Shown here one piece after another: positions 9,794-19,600 of a DNA stretch of 64,000 nt. This DNA is from JANQGG01 sp964642175 (GTDB lineage: Bacteria > Bacteroidota > Chlorobiia > Chlorobiales > Chloroherpetonaceae). The notes under the pieces were generated by a model. It did not search any database and was not told the DNA's origin. It saw nothing but the letters and a program-made list of their open reading frames with translations. The first letter of the stretch is position 1; the number at the start of each line of letters is the position of its first letter. A program made the translations under genes and the position numbers. The DNA lies in contig CAZXOK010000008.1 of NCBI GenBank assembly GCA_964642175.1, positions 69,067 through 133,066 of the forward strand, written 5' to 3'.

Positions 9794-10203
9794 GAACGGA
9801 ATTCATAAGGTTTAACAAACTAACAACGTAATAACCAGTGGTTTTCATACAACAGACATTGAGCGGATAGGTAAGCGTGCCGTAGATCCTAACCAAAATG
9901 CCGCTTTTAGCCGTATGGCTTATTCGTTGGTGTTTCGGCAATCTCAACAACCAACCTGGAGCACTGTTTTAGAAATGACTAACAAATGAGAATAGTCGAC
10001 TACCACCGGATTAATTTGAAAATAAACGTAGTCATTTTAATCAGTAGCTCAAATCTTTCGCCGGTAATTCTGTGGATTTTTATAAAAATTATTCCTCAAT
10101 CGGGTATATTTACCAAACTGGTAATGTTTTCAGAGGAATAATTTTTACATTCGTTGGACCTATCGGTTCTTAATTACATTAAACAGAATCCTGCACAAGA
10201 TCC
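9794..10203. other. 410-bp intergenic region between divergent hisF and pyrB
   Basis: No convincing gene. The left 280 bp show no structure that I can support. The right part holds a long nested hairpin (10084-10146, listed separately) and about 57 bp of AT-rich leader before pyrB. Promoters for both divergent genes must lie here, but I do not see a clear TTG/TAnnTTTG pair. Confidence 0.5.
10084..10146. repeat. Nested perfect inverted repeat upstream of pyrB
   Basis: The outer arms are AAAAATTATTCCTC (10084-10097) and its exact reverse complement (10133-10146), 14 of 14 bp. Within the 35-base loop is a second perfect hairpin, TTACCA-AAC-TGGTAA (10110-10124). The right outer arm ends in TTTTT, so it could work as a bidirectional terminator, a pyrB leader structure or a small palindromic repeat element. 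Confidence 0.7.
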
Positions 10204-11133
10204 ATGGCTGTTAAACACCTGCTGGGACTGCAACACACACCTTCGTCTGAGATCTCCTCAATTTTAGATAATGCTACCATTCTAAAACAAACCTGCCGGA
10301 ACGATTACACCAGGGCGCCAAAAACGCTTTTCGGAAAAAACCTGGTACTGGCGTTTTTTGAAAACTCTACCCGCACGCGCATGTCGTTTGAGCTGGCCTG
10401 CAAGCATTTAGGCGCCTCAACACTGGGTTTCAGCACCGCGGCCAGCAGCATTAAAAAAGGTGAGACGCTTTCGGATACCCTGAAAACACTGGAAGCCATG
10501 GTCATCGATGGACTTGTGGTACGCCATCATCATTCCGGTTCAGCCGAAACCATCGCCCGACAGATCAGCAAACCGGTTATAAACGCCGGCGATGGCCTGC
10601 ACGAGCACCCCACCCAGGCCTTACTCGACATGCTGACCCTAAAAGAGTGCTTTGGCGAGCTCAAAGGCCTTCGTGTCCTGATCCTTGGCGATATACTCCA
10701 TAGCCGGGTAGCCCGGTCAAACATTTTTGGATTGCAGAAGATGGGGGCAAAAATCAGCATATGTGCCCCGCTTTCATTATTGCCTTATGGCTTAAGCCAG
10801 CTGGGGGTTTCTGTAAAAACCAACCTGGAAGCGGCTCTGGAAGATATTGATGCGGTAATTGTACTCAGGCTGCAACTTGAGCGGGAGGCCGGCGGGTTTA
10901 TCCCCTCTACCCGCGACTACTCGTTAAATTATAAATTAACTGAAGGCGTTTTGGAAAAACTATCCAAAAAGGTCTTTATCTTACATCCAGGGCCATTGAA
11001 CCGGGAAATTGAGTTATCCAATACCATTGCCGACTGCGACTTTAATACCGGTAGTTTTAAAAGCATGATCCTGACCCAGGTTGAAAATGGCATACTTGTT
11101 CGCATGTCTGTTCTGCAGCACATTTTCAGTTAG
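10204..11133 (+). CDS. pyrB: Aspartate carbamoyltransferase catalytic subunit
   Basis: A 309-residue enzyme that joins carbamoyl phosphate to aspartate, the first committed step of pyrimidine synthesis. The carbamoyl-phosphate signature FENSTRTRMSFELA is intact. The HPTQ loop appears as GDGLHEHPTQALLD and the aspartate-domain motif HPGPLNRE is present near the C-terminus. The length is typical. A pyrI regulatory subunit and pyrR are not adjacent. The start ATG at 10204 gives MAVKHLLGLQ, matching family starts. A prominent hairpin 58 bp upstream could influence expression. The next gene follows after 34 bp. Confidence 0.96.
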   Translation: MAVKHLLGLQHTPSSEISSILDNATILKQTCRNDYTRAPKTLFGKNLVLAFFENSTRTRMSFELACKHLGASTLGFSTAASSIKKGETLSDTLKTLEAMVIDGLVVRHHHSGSAETIARQISKPVINAGDGLHEHPTQALLDMLTLKECFGELKGLRVLILGDILHSRVARSNIFGLQKMGAKISICAPLSLLPYGLSQLGVSVKTNLEAALEDIDAVIVLRLQLEREAGGFIPSTRDYSLNYKLTEGVLEKLSKKVFILHPGPLNREIELSNTIADCDFNTGSFKSMILTQVENGILVRMSVLQHIFS

Positions 11134-11167
11134 GCCATATTGTAACTTACGCTAACATGCAAAGTCG

Positions 11168-11836
11168 ATGAATTTTCTTGATCTTACCGGGCACATTGCC
11201 TTTGCGTTAATCGCACTCTCGTATCTTGTAAAAGATATCCTGCTGCTGCGGATCCTCTCAATTATTGCTTGTACGGCAGGCATTATTTTCAACTACTTTG
11301 TACCGGCCACCCCGCTTTGGATCGTGATCTACTGGAACCTGGCCTTTATACTGGTGCATGTGTATCATATTGCGTTTCTTTTAAAAGAACGCTCTTCGGT
11401 TCATTTTAGCGATGAAGAAAAAGAGCTTTACGAAACCGTGTTCCGGATCTTTTCACCGGTGGAATTCATGAAATTTCTCCGGATCTGCATTTGGAATCAG
11501 GCCAAACAAAACGAACTTCTCACCCAGCAGGGTAAGGATGTCGAAAATATTATGCTTATCTACAACGGCCAGGTGTCGGTACAAATAAACAATAAAGAAG
11601 TGGCCCTCCTGAAAGACGGGCAGTTTATAGGCGAAATGAGCTATATCCGTGGCGGGCCGGCTTCGGCAAACTGCATTACGCTTACCCCGACCAAGTATTT
11701 ATCTATACCAAAAAATGAGCTTACCCAGCTTTTACAGCGAAATCCGGCCATGCGCACGGCAGTGCAAACCGTTCTGAGTTCTGATCTGGCAAAAAAACTC
11801 TCGCCACAGGAGTCAAAAAACAGGAAGTCGGGATAA
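11168..11836 (+). CDS. Popeye-like membrane protein with cyclic-nucleotide-binding fold
   Basis: A 222-residue protein. The first 75 or so residues form about three hydrophobic segments (IAFALIALSYLV; LSIIACTAGIIFNYFV; LWIVIYWNLAFILVHVYHIAFLL). The remainder is a jelly-roll of the cAMP-binding type, with the phosphate-cassette-like stretch DGQFIGEMSYIRGGPASANC. This layout, three membrane spans plus a cNMP-binding domain, is that of Popeye-domain proteins, which occur sporadically in bacteria. The Arg of a canonical cassette is not evident, so nucleotide binding is uncertain. It lies 34 bp after pyrB and may share its transcript. Confidence 0.72.
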   Translation: MNFLDLTGHIAFALIALSYLVKDILLLRILSIIACTAGIIFNYFVPATPLWIVIYWNLAFILVHVYHIAFLLKERSSVHFSDEEKELYETVFRIFSPVEFMKFLRICIWNQAKQNELLTQQGKDVENIMLIYNGQVSVQINNKEVALLKDGQFIGEMSYIRGGPASANCITLTPTKYLSIPKNELTQLLQRNPAMRTAVQTVLSSDLAKKLSPQESKNRKSG

Positions 11837-11963
11837 ATCCTTTGTAAAATGCGGCCATATGACCAAAAAAAAACCTGAATTTTTAATACCTTAGCTTAAA
11901 TCAAAAAACTCGCATAACATTCTTTATACTTGCGGATCGTCTTAACCAAAAACGCAACTCATC

Positions 11964-12929
11964 ATGAAAAAATACCTTTCACTGTTCAGCGCATCACTTG
12001 TTATTCTTAGTGTTTGCTTGGTCTCCCTCGGGTGCGGGGAAAAAGCAAAAAGTATGCCTACCATTGGTTATGTTCAAATGCTTGAAGATGCCACCATTGA
12101 TGAAGCGAAACTTGGGTTTATTACGGCTCTTCAGGACGAAGGCTACGAAGATGGAAAAAACATCGCCATCGATTTCCAGAATGCCCAGAACGATATGGTG
12201 TTGCTTAATCAGATCCTGGACAAGTTCATTGCTGATAAAGTGGATCTGATTGCAGCTAATACCACGGTTGCCACCATTGCTGCAGTCCAGAAAACCAACT
12301 CGATCCCGGTTTGCATGATGGTAGCACCGCGCCCCGATATTGCCAATCTCACCAAAGCCGACGGCTCTTATCCCGAGAATTTACTCGGCACCTACGAAAC
12401 TCTGGCTTATATCGATACCAGTATTGCGCTTATCAAACAAGTGTTTCCGGAAGCCAAAATCGTAGGTACAGTGTTTAATTTTACCGAGCCAAATTCAATT
12501 AACGCCCGTGGCAGGTTAATGCACATGTGCGACTCGCTTGGCCTGGAACTGGTAGAAGCCTCTCTGGCCTCTTCCAACGAAACCCAGCAGGTGGTAGAGT
12601 CTATCTTAACCAACGATATTGATGTTTTCTTTGCCCTGCCCGATAATATTATTTTCTCTAGCTTTGAAACCGTTTATAAACTTACCAATGCCAAAAAGAT
12701 CCCGATTGTATCCAGTGAAATGGGTTTGGTAAAACGTGGTGCATTGATGGCATACGGCGCTGATTTTTATGAATGGGGATACCAGGCCGGGCAGTCTGCT
12801 GTAAAAGTTTTAGGTGGCCAGAAGAATGTAGCTCCCGACAAGGTTAAAATCCGCAAACGGGCCTACAATCCAAAAACAGCTTCGGAACTGGGCATTGATC
12901 CGCCCGAGGATTTTGAAGCCATGAAATAA
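11964..12929 (+). CDS. ABC transporter substrate-binding lipoprotein (PF04392-like)
   Basis: A 321-residue periplasmic-binding-protein fold of the ABC_sub_bind type (the TrpX/YtrF-like branch). A lipobox VSLGC near residues 20-24 predicts lipid attachment. The start of the mature domain, PTIGYVQMLEDATIDEAKLGF, and the later PVCMMVAPRPDIANLT and KVVGTV-like segments follow the family pattern. Family members bind amino acids or similar small solutes for import. No permease or ATPase gene is adjacent, so its transporter is encoded elsewhere, or it acts alone. A promoter-like TATACTTG lies at 11935-11942. Confidence 0.82.
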   Translation: MKKYLSLFSASLVILSVCLVSLGCGEKAKSMPTIGYVQMLEDATIDEAKLGFITALQDEGYEDGKNIAIDFQNAQNDMVLLNQILDKFIADKVDLIAANTTVATIAAVQKTNSIPVCMMVAPRPDIANLTKADGSYPENLLGTYETLAYIDTSIALIKQVFPEAKIVGTVFNFTEPNSINARGRLMHMCDSLGLELVEASLASSNETQQVVESILTNDIDVFFALPDNIIFSSFETVYKLTNAKKIPIVSSEMGLVKRGALMAYGADFYEWGYQAGQSAVKVLGGQKNVAPDKVKIRKRAYNPKTASELGIDPPEDFEAMK

Positions 12930-12998
12930 ACAAACTCAGCCGGGTATTTAAAAAACATCTATGTCCTATTAAAGATTAACAAAAGGAGATTATCGTTT

Positions 12999-13994
12999 AT
13001 GAAATTATATAGATTTTATCTTCTGGCCGCGATGCTGATTGTGTTTATGGCCGCACAAGCCGATGCAGCCAAGCCAAAAGTGCGCCTGTATAAAACCTTT
13101 ACCGGGCACGTGGCCGGTGTGAGGGCTGTGGCCATCAACGCTTCAAACACATTGATTGCCAGCGCAAGCTCCGACAATACCATCCGCGTCTGGAACATCA
13201 AAAAACGCAAACTGGAACGCCCAATCTGGAGAGCCCATCGCTTGCCGGTGCTAAGCGTGGATTTCAGCCCGAATGGCAAATATCTGGTCAGTGGTAGCGA
13301 CGACCGGTTAGTCAAGATCTGGGACCTGGCCACCGGAACGGCCATACAGACCCTGAAAGGCCATCGCTCAAGTGTTCATGCCGTGCAGTTCAGCCCCGAT
13401 AATAAATATGTTGCCAGCGCCGGGTTCGACCAGGAAATTTTTATCTGGTCGGTCGAAACCGGAGAGATCGTAAAGAAATTATCCGGTCATGGCCTGCCAA
13501 TATTTTCATTGGATTTCAGCTCAACCGGAAAATGGTTGGCTAGTGCCAGCATGGATAACCTTATCCACCTGTGGTCGCCCCAACAAACCGATCCGGTAAA
13601 AACATATGGCGGGCATCAGAGCGTGATCTTTGAAGCCCGGTTCAGCCCCGATAACAAATACCTGGCCAGTTGCAGCCGCGATACCACGGTAAAAATCTGG
13701 CGCGTAGATACAACCTCTACCCGCACAGATGCTTACCTGCGCACACCTGAGCAGGAAACATTCAAAGGCCATAAAGATTACGTGATGAGTGTCGACTTCC
13801 ATCCGACCAAACCAATTGTTGCCAGCGGCAGCACCGATAAAACCATCAAGCTATGGGACCTGGAAACCGGAGAACTTCTGGAATCTGTTCGTGAGCACTT
13901 TTTAACCGTACAATCGGTTCGGTTCAGCAGCGACGGTAAATTTCTGGTTACCGGCAGCAGCGATAAAACCATAAAAGTATGGCACCTGAGATAA
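12999..13994 (+). CDS. Exported WD40-repeat protein
   Basis: A 331-residue protein with an N-terminal signal peptide (LLAAMLIVFMAAQADAA) and about seven WD40 blades filling the rest. Blades are seen as GH...D(F)SP/N...SASSDNTIRVWN, ending in units such as SGSDDRLVKIWDL, SASMDNLIHLWS and TGSSDKTIKVWHL. It should fold as one closed seven-blade propeller and act as a protein-protein platform in the periplasm or at the surface. A clear AAAAGGAG ribosome-binding site lies at 12981-12988, 10 bases before the ATG, which is unusual in this window. A strong terminator follows at 14049. Confidence 0.9.
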   Translation: MKLYRFYLLAAMLIVFMAAQADAAKPKVRLYKTFTGHVAGVRAVAINASNTLIASASSDNTIRVWNIKKRKLERPIWRAHRLPVLSVDFSPNGKYLVSGSDDRLVKIWDLATGTAIQTLKGHRSSVHAVQFSPDNKYVASAGFDQEIFIWSVETGEIVKKLSGHGLPIFSLDFSSTGKWLASASMDNLIHLWSPQQTDPVKTYGGHQSVIFEARFSPDNKYLASCSRDTTVKIWRVDTTSTRTDAYLRTPEQETFKGHKDYVMSVDFHPTKPIVASGSTDKTIKLWDLETGELLESVREHFLTVQSVRFSSDGKFLVTGSSDKTIKVWHLR

Positions 13995-14048
13995 TGGGCC
14001 TTGTCTAAAGCTTTTAAGTGTTTTTTGTTACCTGAAATTCATTCTGCC

Positions 14049-14074
14049 AGAGGTGGCTCGGGCCACCTCTTTTT
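14049..14074 (+). terminator. Rho-independent terminator after WD40 gene
   Basis: A perfect 9-bp stem AGAGGTGGC (14049-14057) / GCCACCTCT (14062-14070) with a TCGG tetraloop and a TTTTT tail. It ends the WD40 transcript and lies only 19 bp before the next coding start. Confidence 0.9.
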
Positions 14075-14092
14075 AATCAACCGGCTTTGATC

Positions 14093-14653
14093 ATGATAAA
14101 ACTCACCTCGTTTATATTTGGCTTATGTCTTTTTCTGGCTCATCCGGGCCTTTCACCTCTTCTGGGTGGCGATGCGTCGCTTATTGGCAAACCGTTTCCG
14201 GTTATTGAAACCAAGACATTGCAAGGCGAAGATATTTCCCTGCCATCGGATTCAAATAACGATGCCACAGTTATTATGATCGCCTTTGAGCAAAAAACCC
14301 AGCTTAAGATTAACTCCTGGACTGATACTTTATTTCAGCGTTACGATATCAATTCTGAAATTAGCTTTTATGAAGTACCCATGATCAGTGGCTTTTACTC
14401 GTTTATGTCGGGCATTATTGATGGTGGCATGCGGGGCGGGATCATCAAATCGCTGCACGATAACGTGGCCACGTTTTATGGCGACAGAGAACCTTATAAA
14501 CAGGTCCTGAATATTACCGATATGTCGGAATGCTATTTATTTGTGGTAGATCGCGAAGGGAAAATTGTCTACCACGACACCGGCTACTCTGATTTTCAGA
14601 AGATTAACCGGTTGTTTGCAAAACTGGATCAGATGTTGAACAAAAAAAGGTGA
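14093..14653 (+). CDS. Exported thioredoxin-fold (ATP10/redoxin-like) protein
   Basis: A 186-residue protein with a hydrophobic N-terminus (FIFGLCLFLAHPGLSPLLGG) that should direct export. The mature domain resembles a thioredoxin-like fold: LIGKPFPVIETKTLQGEDISLP is the usual redoxin entry, VIMIAFEQK the first buried strand, and CYLFVVDREGKIVYHDTGY the late strand-turn-strand. The CxxC pair is absent, so redox activity is doubtful; the nearest pattern I know is the ATP10-like group. I chose the ATG at 14093 rather than the TTG two codons earlier. It converges with the BamA-like gene 19 bp away. Confidence 0.62.
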   Translation: MIKLTSFIFGLCLFLAHPGLSPLLGGDASLIGKPFPVIETKTLQGEDISLPSDSNNDATVIMIAFEQKTQLKINSWTDTLFQRYDINSEISFYEVPMISGFYSFMSGIIDGGMRGGIIKSLHDNVATFYGDREPYKQVLNITDMSECYLFVVDREGKIVYHDTGYSDFQKINRLFAKLDQMLNKKR

Positions 14654-14672
14654 ACCGAACTAAATCACCTTG

Positions 14673-16487
14673 TTAAAATTCGTTTACCAGGCCAACATGA
14701 ACCAACCCGTTAGACCATACCAACCCTTCTCCAAGGGCATAACTTACTTTTAACAACCCCAGTGGCGACTCCACCCTGGCCCCAAACCCATAACCGGTTT
14801 TCTGATCATACACTTCCCTGTCCTGGCTGTTAAACGGGTTTTGGGCCCGGTAAAAATACCCGGCATCAAAAAACAAAAAGGCAAAGGCCAGCCTTGAAAG
14901 CATATATCTATATTCAAGGTTGCTATAGACCAGTTGAGAGGCTGCAAATTGCTGCTCTCGATACCCTCTCAGATCCCGTGAGCCCCCGAAACGAAACCAG
15001 TCGGCCGGATCAATCTGATCGGAGATCAACGCTTTGCCGTGAACTGAGGCAGCCAGTACCATCCTGGAGAATGTTGGGATATATAACTCGGCATCAGCCA
15101 GCACAATCTGTTCGGAAAGATCGGGTTTTAAATCGTAAAGAGTTAGCAGTGAATCGGATGCAGCAAAGGACTTTTGGCCAAATAAGTACTGGTTGTTGAT
15201 ATAAATTCCACGGCGGGGATTTTGTTTAAAATCGCGGGTATCGAAGGTTATTCCAAATCCGGTTATAAAAGTTGAGCTGTTGAGAATACCCACACCGGCA
15301 TCTGTTTCAGGATTCCCGATGGAATTAATGGTTTCTTTTGAAACTGTTACATTTACAGCCAGCTGACGCGATAACTGGTAGCTGAGATCGGCGCCCAAAT
15401 AAAACTTCGAGAAGATGGTATCCTGTTTCAACTGCTCAAAATTAAGCGTTGCATGCACAGGCAGTTGGAATACCCAGGGTTCCATGTATTTCAGCTTTAC
15501 ATCCTGAGTCTCCCGGTTGGGTTTATTCCATTCAACCTGAAGTTTACGGCCTGTGCCGAACATATTTTTAAGCAGCATATTTACATACCCTGTAAAAAAA
15601 CCATCTTCATTATCGGTTCCGGGTTGATAACCGACAATACCATCAAACACGTTGGAGTTACCTTCCTCAATCGCCAGTTGTATGATCCCGTTCAAGGTAT
15701 CTTGGTTTTGTTGATCCTGATCAGTAAAAACAAGTAATTCGGGTTGGCTAACTTTATTAAAGAACCCTAAGTTCTGGATATTTTCCTGGATTTGGTTGAA
15801 AATTTCGCCATTGAATGTATCGCCTTTAAACAATCCGGTTTCCCTGATCAGGACATTATCGCGGGTTTGTTTATTACCAAGGATCTGGTAGTTTGAAATC
15901 CTGACAAGCACCCCTTCTTTAATGTTGAGTTGGACATGCAAAAACACCTCACCATTTTTTTCTGAAGCAATCGACGTATCAGCCTCAACTTCCGGTGAAA
16001 TGGAAACAAACGGGTAACCGGAATTTTCATATAAAGTGATCAATCGCCTGATATCGGCTTTCAAAAGAACAGGGTTATAAGTACTGCCTTCGGTTAAGGA
16101 GGTTTCCCGTTGAAGTTGCTCATCAGATAACCTGATATTTCCCGAATAATTGATCCGGCCGAAGATGTATCTGGGGCCTTCGTTGAGATAAATCACCACT
16201 TTGTGTTGGTTTTTATCCAGAAGTGCGATGCGTTGGCATTCTTCAACAAAAAAATCCATATACCCTTTTGAGAGGTAGTAAGCCCTGAGTTTATCAAGCG
16301 AACGGTTGAATGTTTCGGAAGGAAATAGGACAGGTAATTTAAAAAATGGCATTAAATTTGATTGCCTTATCTCTTTATTTCCTTTTATCTGAAGTGATAC
16401 AATTGGAGCATCATCCATCTCTTTGGATTGTAAAGCAGAAGGCGCCATAATCATCCACACCATACAAGCAGTGATTATCCTGAACAT
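14673..16487 (-). CDS. POTRA/BamA-like outer-membrane protein
   Basis: A 604-residue Omp85-superfamily protein. Signal peptide MFRIITACMVWMIMAPSAL. Residues about 25-270 hold three POTRA-like repeats, visible as repeated patterns of IKGNKEIRQSNL, INYSGNIRLSDEQLQRETSL and YQILGNKQTRDNVLIRETGL. The last 320 or so residues form the barrel, with the Omp85 motif-like FRFGGSRDLRGYREQQF (RGY) and a terminal Phe. Length and POTRA number fit a TamA-like or single-copy BamA relative, not full BamA. I set the start at the ATG at 16487; a TTG 17 codons upstream is also open. It is divergent from the giant repeat gene, sharing a 170-bp promoter region. Confidence 0.82.
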   Translation of the reverse strand: MFRIITACMVWMIMAPSALQSKEMDDAPIVSLQIKGNKEIRQSNLMPFFKLPVLFPSETFNRSLDKLRAYYLSKGYMDFFVEECQRIALLDKNQHKVVIYLNEGPRYIFGRINYSGNIRLSDEQLQRETSLTEGSTYNPVLLKADIRRLITLYENSGYPFVSISPEVEADTSIASEKNGEVFLHVQLNIKEGVLVRISNYQILGNKQTRDNVLIRETGLFKGDTFNGEIFNQIQENIQNLGFFNKVSQPELLVFTDQDQQNQDTLNGIIQLAIEEGNSNVFDGIVGYQPGTDNEDGFFTGYVNMLLKNMFGTGRKLQVEWNKPNRETQDVKLKYMEPWVFQLPVHATLNFEQLKQDTIFSKFYLGADLSYQLSRQLAVNVTVSKETINSIGNPETDAGVGILNSSTFITGFGITFDTRDFKQNPRRGIYINNQYLFGQKSFAASDSLLTLYDLKPDLSEQIVLADAELYIPTFSRMVLAASVHGKALISDQIDPADWFRFGGSRDLRGYREQQFAASQLVYSNLEYRYMLSRLAFAFLFFDAGYFYRAQNPFNSQDREVYDQKTGYGFGARVESPLGLLKVSYALGEGLVWSNGLVHVGLVNEF

Positions 16488-16657
16488 ACTAAAACGGGTA
16501 TAACCCGCCTTTTTAAACGTGGTGTAGACTGTTATCAAAGTTTTAAACTGAAATACCTTTTGAATAATGATCGGCTTTTTGATAAATTTATCAAAACAAG
16601 AAAAAAAACAAACCTACCCTTCTGTACCTTAAGAAGCAATCATTGATTTATTTGAAC

Positions 16658-19600
16658 ATGAAAAAAAACCACTACCTTTATCATTCTCTTCATAAAATAA
16701 CTGCGTCTGGTATTGGGCGTATGCTGCTTCAATATTTTTTATCATTTACACTATCATTTCTTTTTCTATCCGCTCCACTTAACGCCCAGCAATCTATCGT
16801 CAGTAAGTTTGAACGATTAGATCCTGTGCTGCTTGGTACAGATGGTATAGCGTCTATTCATGTTGATCATAACTCGCTTTACGTGGCCAGCTATAGTAAC
16901 GGACTGTACATCTTTGATATCTCCGATCCGTTTTATCCAAAAATTAAAGGCCGCACCGTAGAACTTAACATACCTACTTCAGGCATAGGTAAAAAAGATA
17001 ATGTTTTATACCAAACTGATAATGTAGGTGGTATATTAGTGTTTGATATATCCAACCTCGACCAAATTTCACTTCTAAAAAAACTCAGAACCAAATCGGC
17101 AGAAGCATGGGATTTAAAAATTGATCCTTCAAACAAATATATGTATGTATCTGCGGGTAAAGCCGGTGTTGAAATCTGGGATATTACTTCTCCTTCAAAC
17201 CCGAAATTTGTTAAAGCTCTTGACGATACGTTAAGCTGGGATTTTGCCTGGGGATTGTCTATCAACAATAAAAAGCTCTATGTTAGTGATAAAAGTAACG
17301 GAGTTAAAATTTATGATATATCAAAACCTCGCTCACCAAAAAAGGTAGGATCTTACAAAACATACTTTCAGAACCATTATGCTTTATCCAAGGATTCATT
17401 GCTCTTTTTGGCAAATGGGCCTGGTGGATTTGAAGTTGTTAATCTAAATGCCCAGCCCCGTCCCAAAGCAATTTATAAACAAAGTTATAAAGCTCAGTTT
17501 GTAACCGGTCTGGCATTTTATGGCAAAAATGAAGACTACATTTTTGTGGGTACAGGACGAAGTGGCGTTTATGTGTATCATATTCCATCTTTTCTAAAGA
17601 ACCCGCAAAACAACCTGAATTCTAATCCGTTGGTAAATAAAGACCAACGCATGCAGGAGTTCAGCCGTATTACCCAATCGGGCCATACCTTCTACATGGC
17701 TTCTAACCGTGGGGTTCATATCTACAATTTTGATCTGGCACCGGTATTTACAAAAGCCGAAAGTCAGTCTGTTGATGAGCAACAGAATCTTAGTTACACT
17801 TTTGAGGGTTATGATCCGGACGGAAGCCCTACCCGTATTGATCTGATCCCCATCGATCCAAAACCCAGTACCCTGACTTATACCAAGAAAACCAGAGAGG
17901 TGACCTGGAAACCTTCCTATGAAGAATCAGGGATTTATACTTTTATAGCCAGAATCACAGAAGATAGCCCCGATAACTTATTTACAGAACACGATTTTTC
18001 TATTACAGCCAATCACGTAAATCGCAGCCCAAGCTTGCCTCAACCTCAAAACCAATTGGTTGAAGAAAACAAGCTCCTGGAATATATACTTCCTGAAGGA
18101 ACCGATCCGGATAAAGAAGATAAAGAAAAGTTGATGTACGTGGCCGACAGCCTTCCGGATGGTGCTCAGTTTGATGCACCTAACCGCAAGCTAAGCTGGA
18201 CACCACGCTTTGATCAATCCGGCAATTACACAGTTATCGTTCGGGTTGAAGACTCCAATTCTGATGGCAAAGGCCAACTTAGTGATGAAAAAACACTTGG
18301 TATTCGTGTCGATAATATCAACCGCGCACCCAGTTTTGATCGCATTAATACATTGATTTTTGCAGAAAACAAGCTTAAATCTTACCCGATCAACGCCTCT
18401 GATCCGGATAAAGAAGATGCCGGCAAGCTTACATATTCGGCAGTTCAATTACCCACAGGCGCAGGATTTGACCCGGCCACACAGACCTTTAGCTGGACAC
18501 CAACTTTTGAGCAAGCCGGATCATTTACCGCTCGTTTTAAAGTGAGAGACCAGGGATTGAATTCTCTGTTATTCCCAAATCCGGGATTGATTCTCGAAGA
18601 CACCATGACTGTAAATATTGTGGTGAATCAAACAAACCGTAAGCCTCAGTTTGTACAAACACCTTCCCAGTCTGTCAAGGAGAATGATAAATTAGAGTTC
18701 TCAGTTATCGCTACTGATCCGGACAAGGAAGATAAAGGTAAACTGGTTTATAAAGCGCTTTCGTTGCCGCTGGGCGCCACTTTTGTTCCAAACACACTTA
18801 CCTTTACCTGGAATCCTACATTTGATCAATCCGGCAAGTACGATGTAATGTTTGTCAGCACAGATACCGGAATTGACGGAATTGCTTTAACCGATAGCCT
18901 GCGCGTGGTAATTGATGTGGTTAATGTTAATCGCAAGCCAACCATTGATCAGGTGGCTGATCTTTCAGGAAAGGAAAACGCACCGCTTTCTCTACCCATT
19001 ACTGTTTTTGACCCGGATAAGGAAGATAAAGGTAAACTGGTTGTAACTGCGGTTGGTTTGCCCAAGGGTGCTGTTCTAAAAGATCAAAACATGACCTGGA
19101 CACCTGGCTTTGAACAAGCCGGTGAATATTCTATCACTTATATCGTAACGGATGTTGAAGGTATGCGCGATTCCACCACCCATACCATTACCGTTGATAA
19201 TACCAATCGCTCTCCGAAGTTTGTTGCTGTTCAAAGTAAAACTGTTAATGAAAACGCTCCGCTCAAATTCAGCATTCAAGCAAAGGATCCGGATAGCCAG
19301 GATCAAGGCCGTTTGGCTTACAAGGCAACCAGCTTGCCAACAGGCGCCGTGTTTGATACGTCGTCTCAAACCTTTAGCTGGACGCCGACATTTGCTCAAT
19401 CCGGCACATATTCGGTCACTTTCCAGGTAAGTGACATTGGTATAGATGGTAAAGTCCTATCCGACTTTTTAAGCATACCGTTGACTGTAAAGAATGTAAA
19501 CCGTAAGCCCGAAATCGTGCCTGTTTCAGACACAAGTATTGCCGAAAATAGCTTAATCAGCTTTATTGTCAATGTCTCAGATCCTGATGTTGAGGATGAT

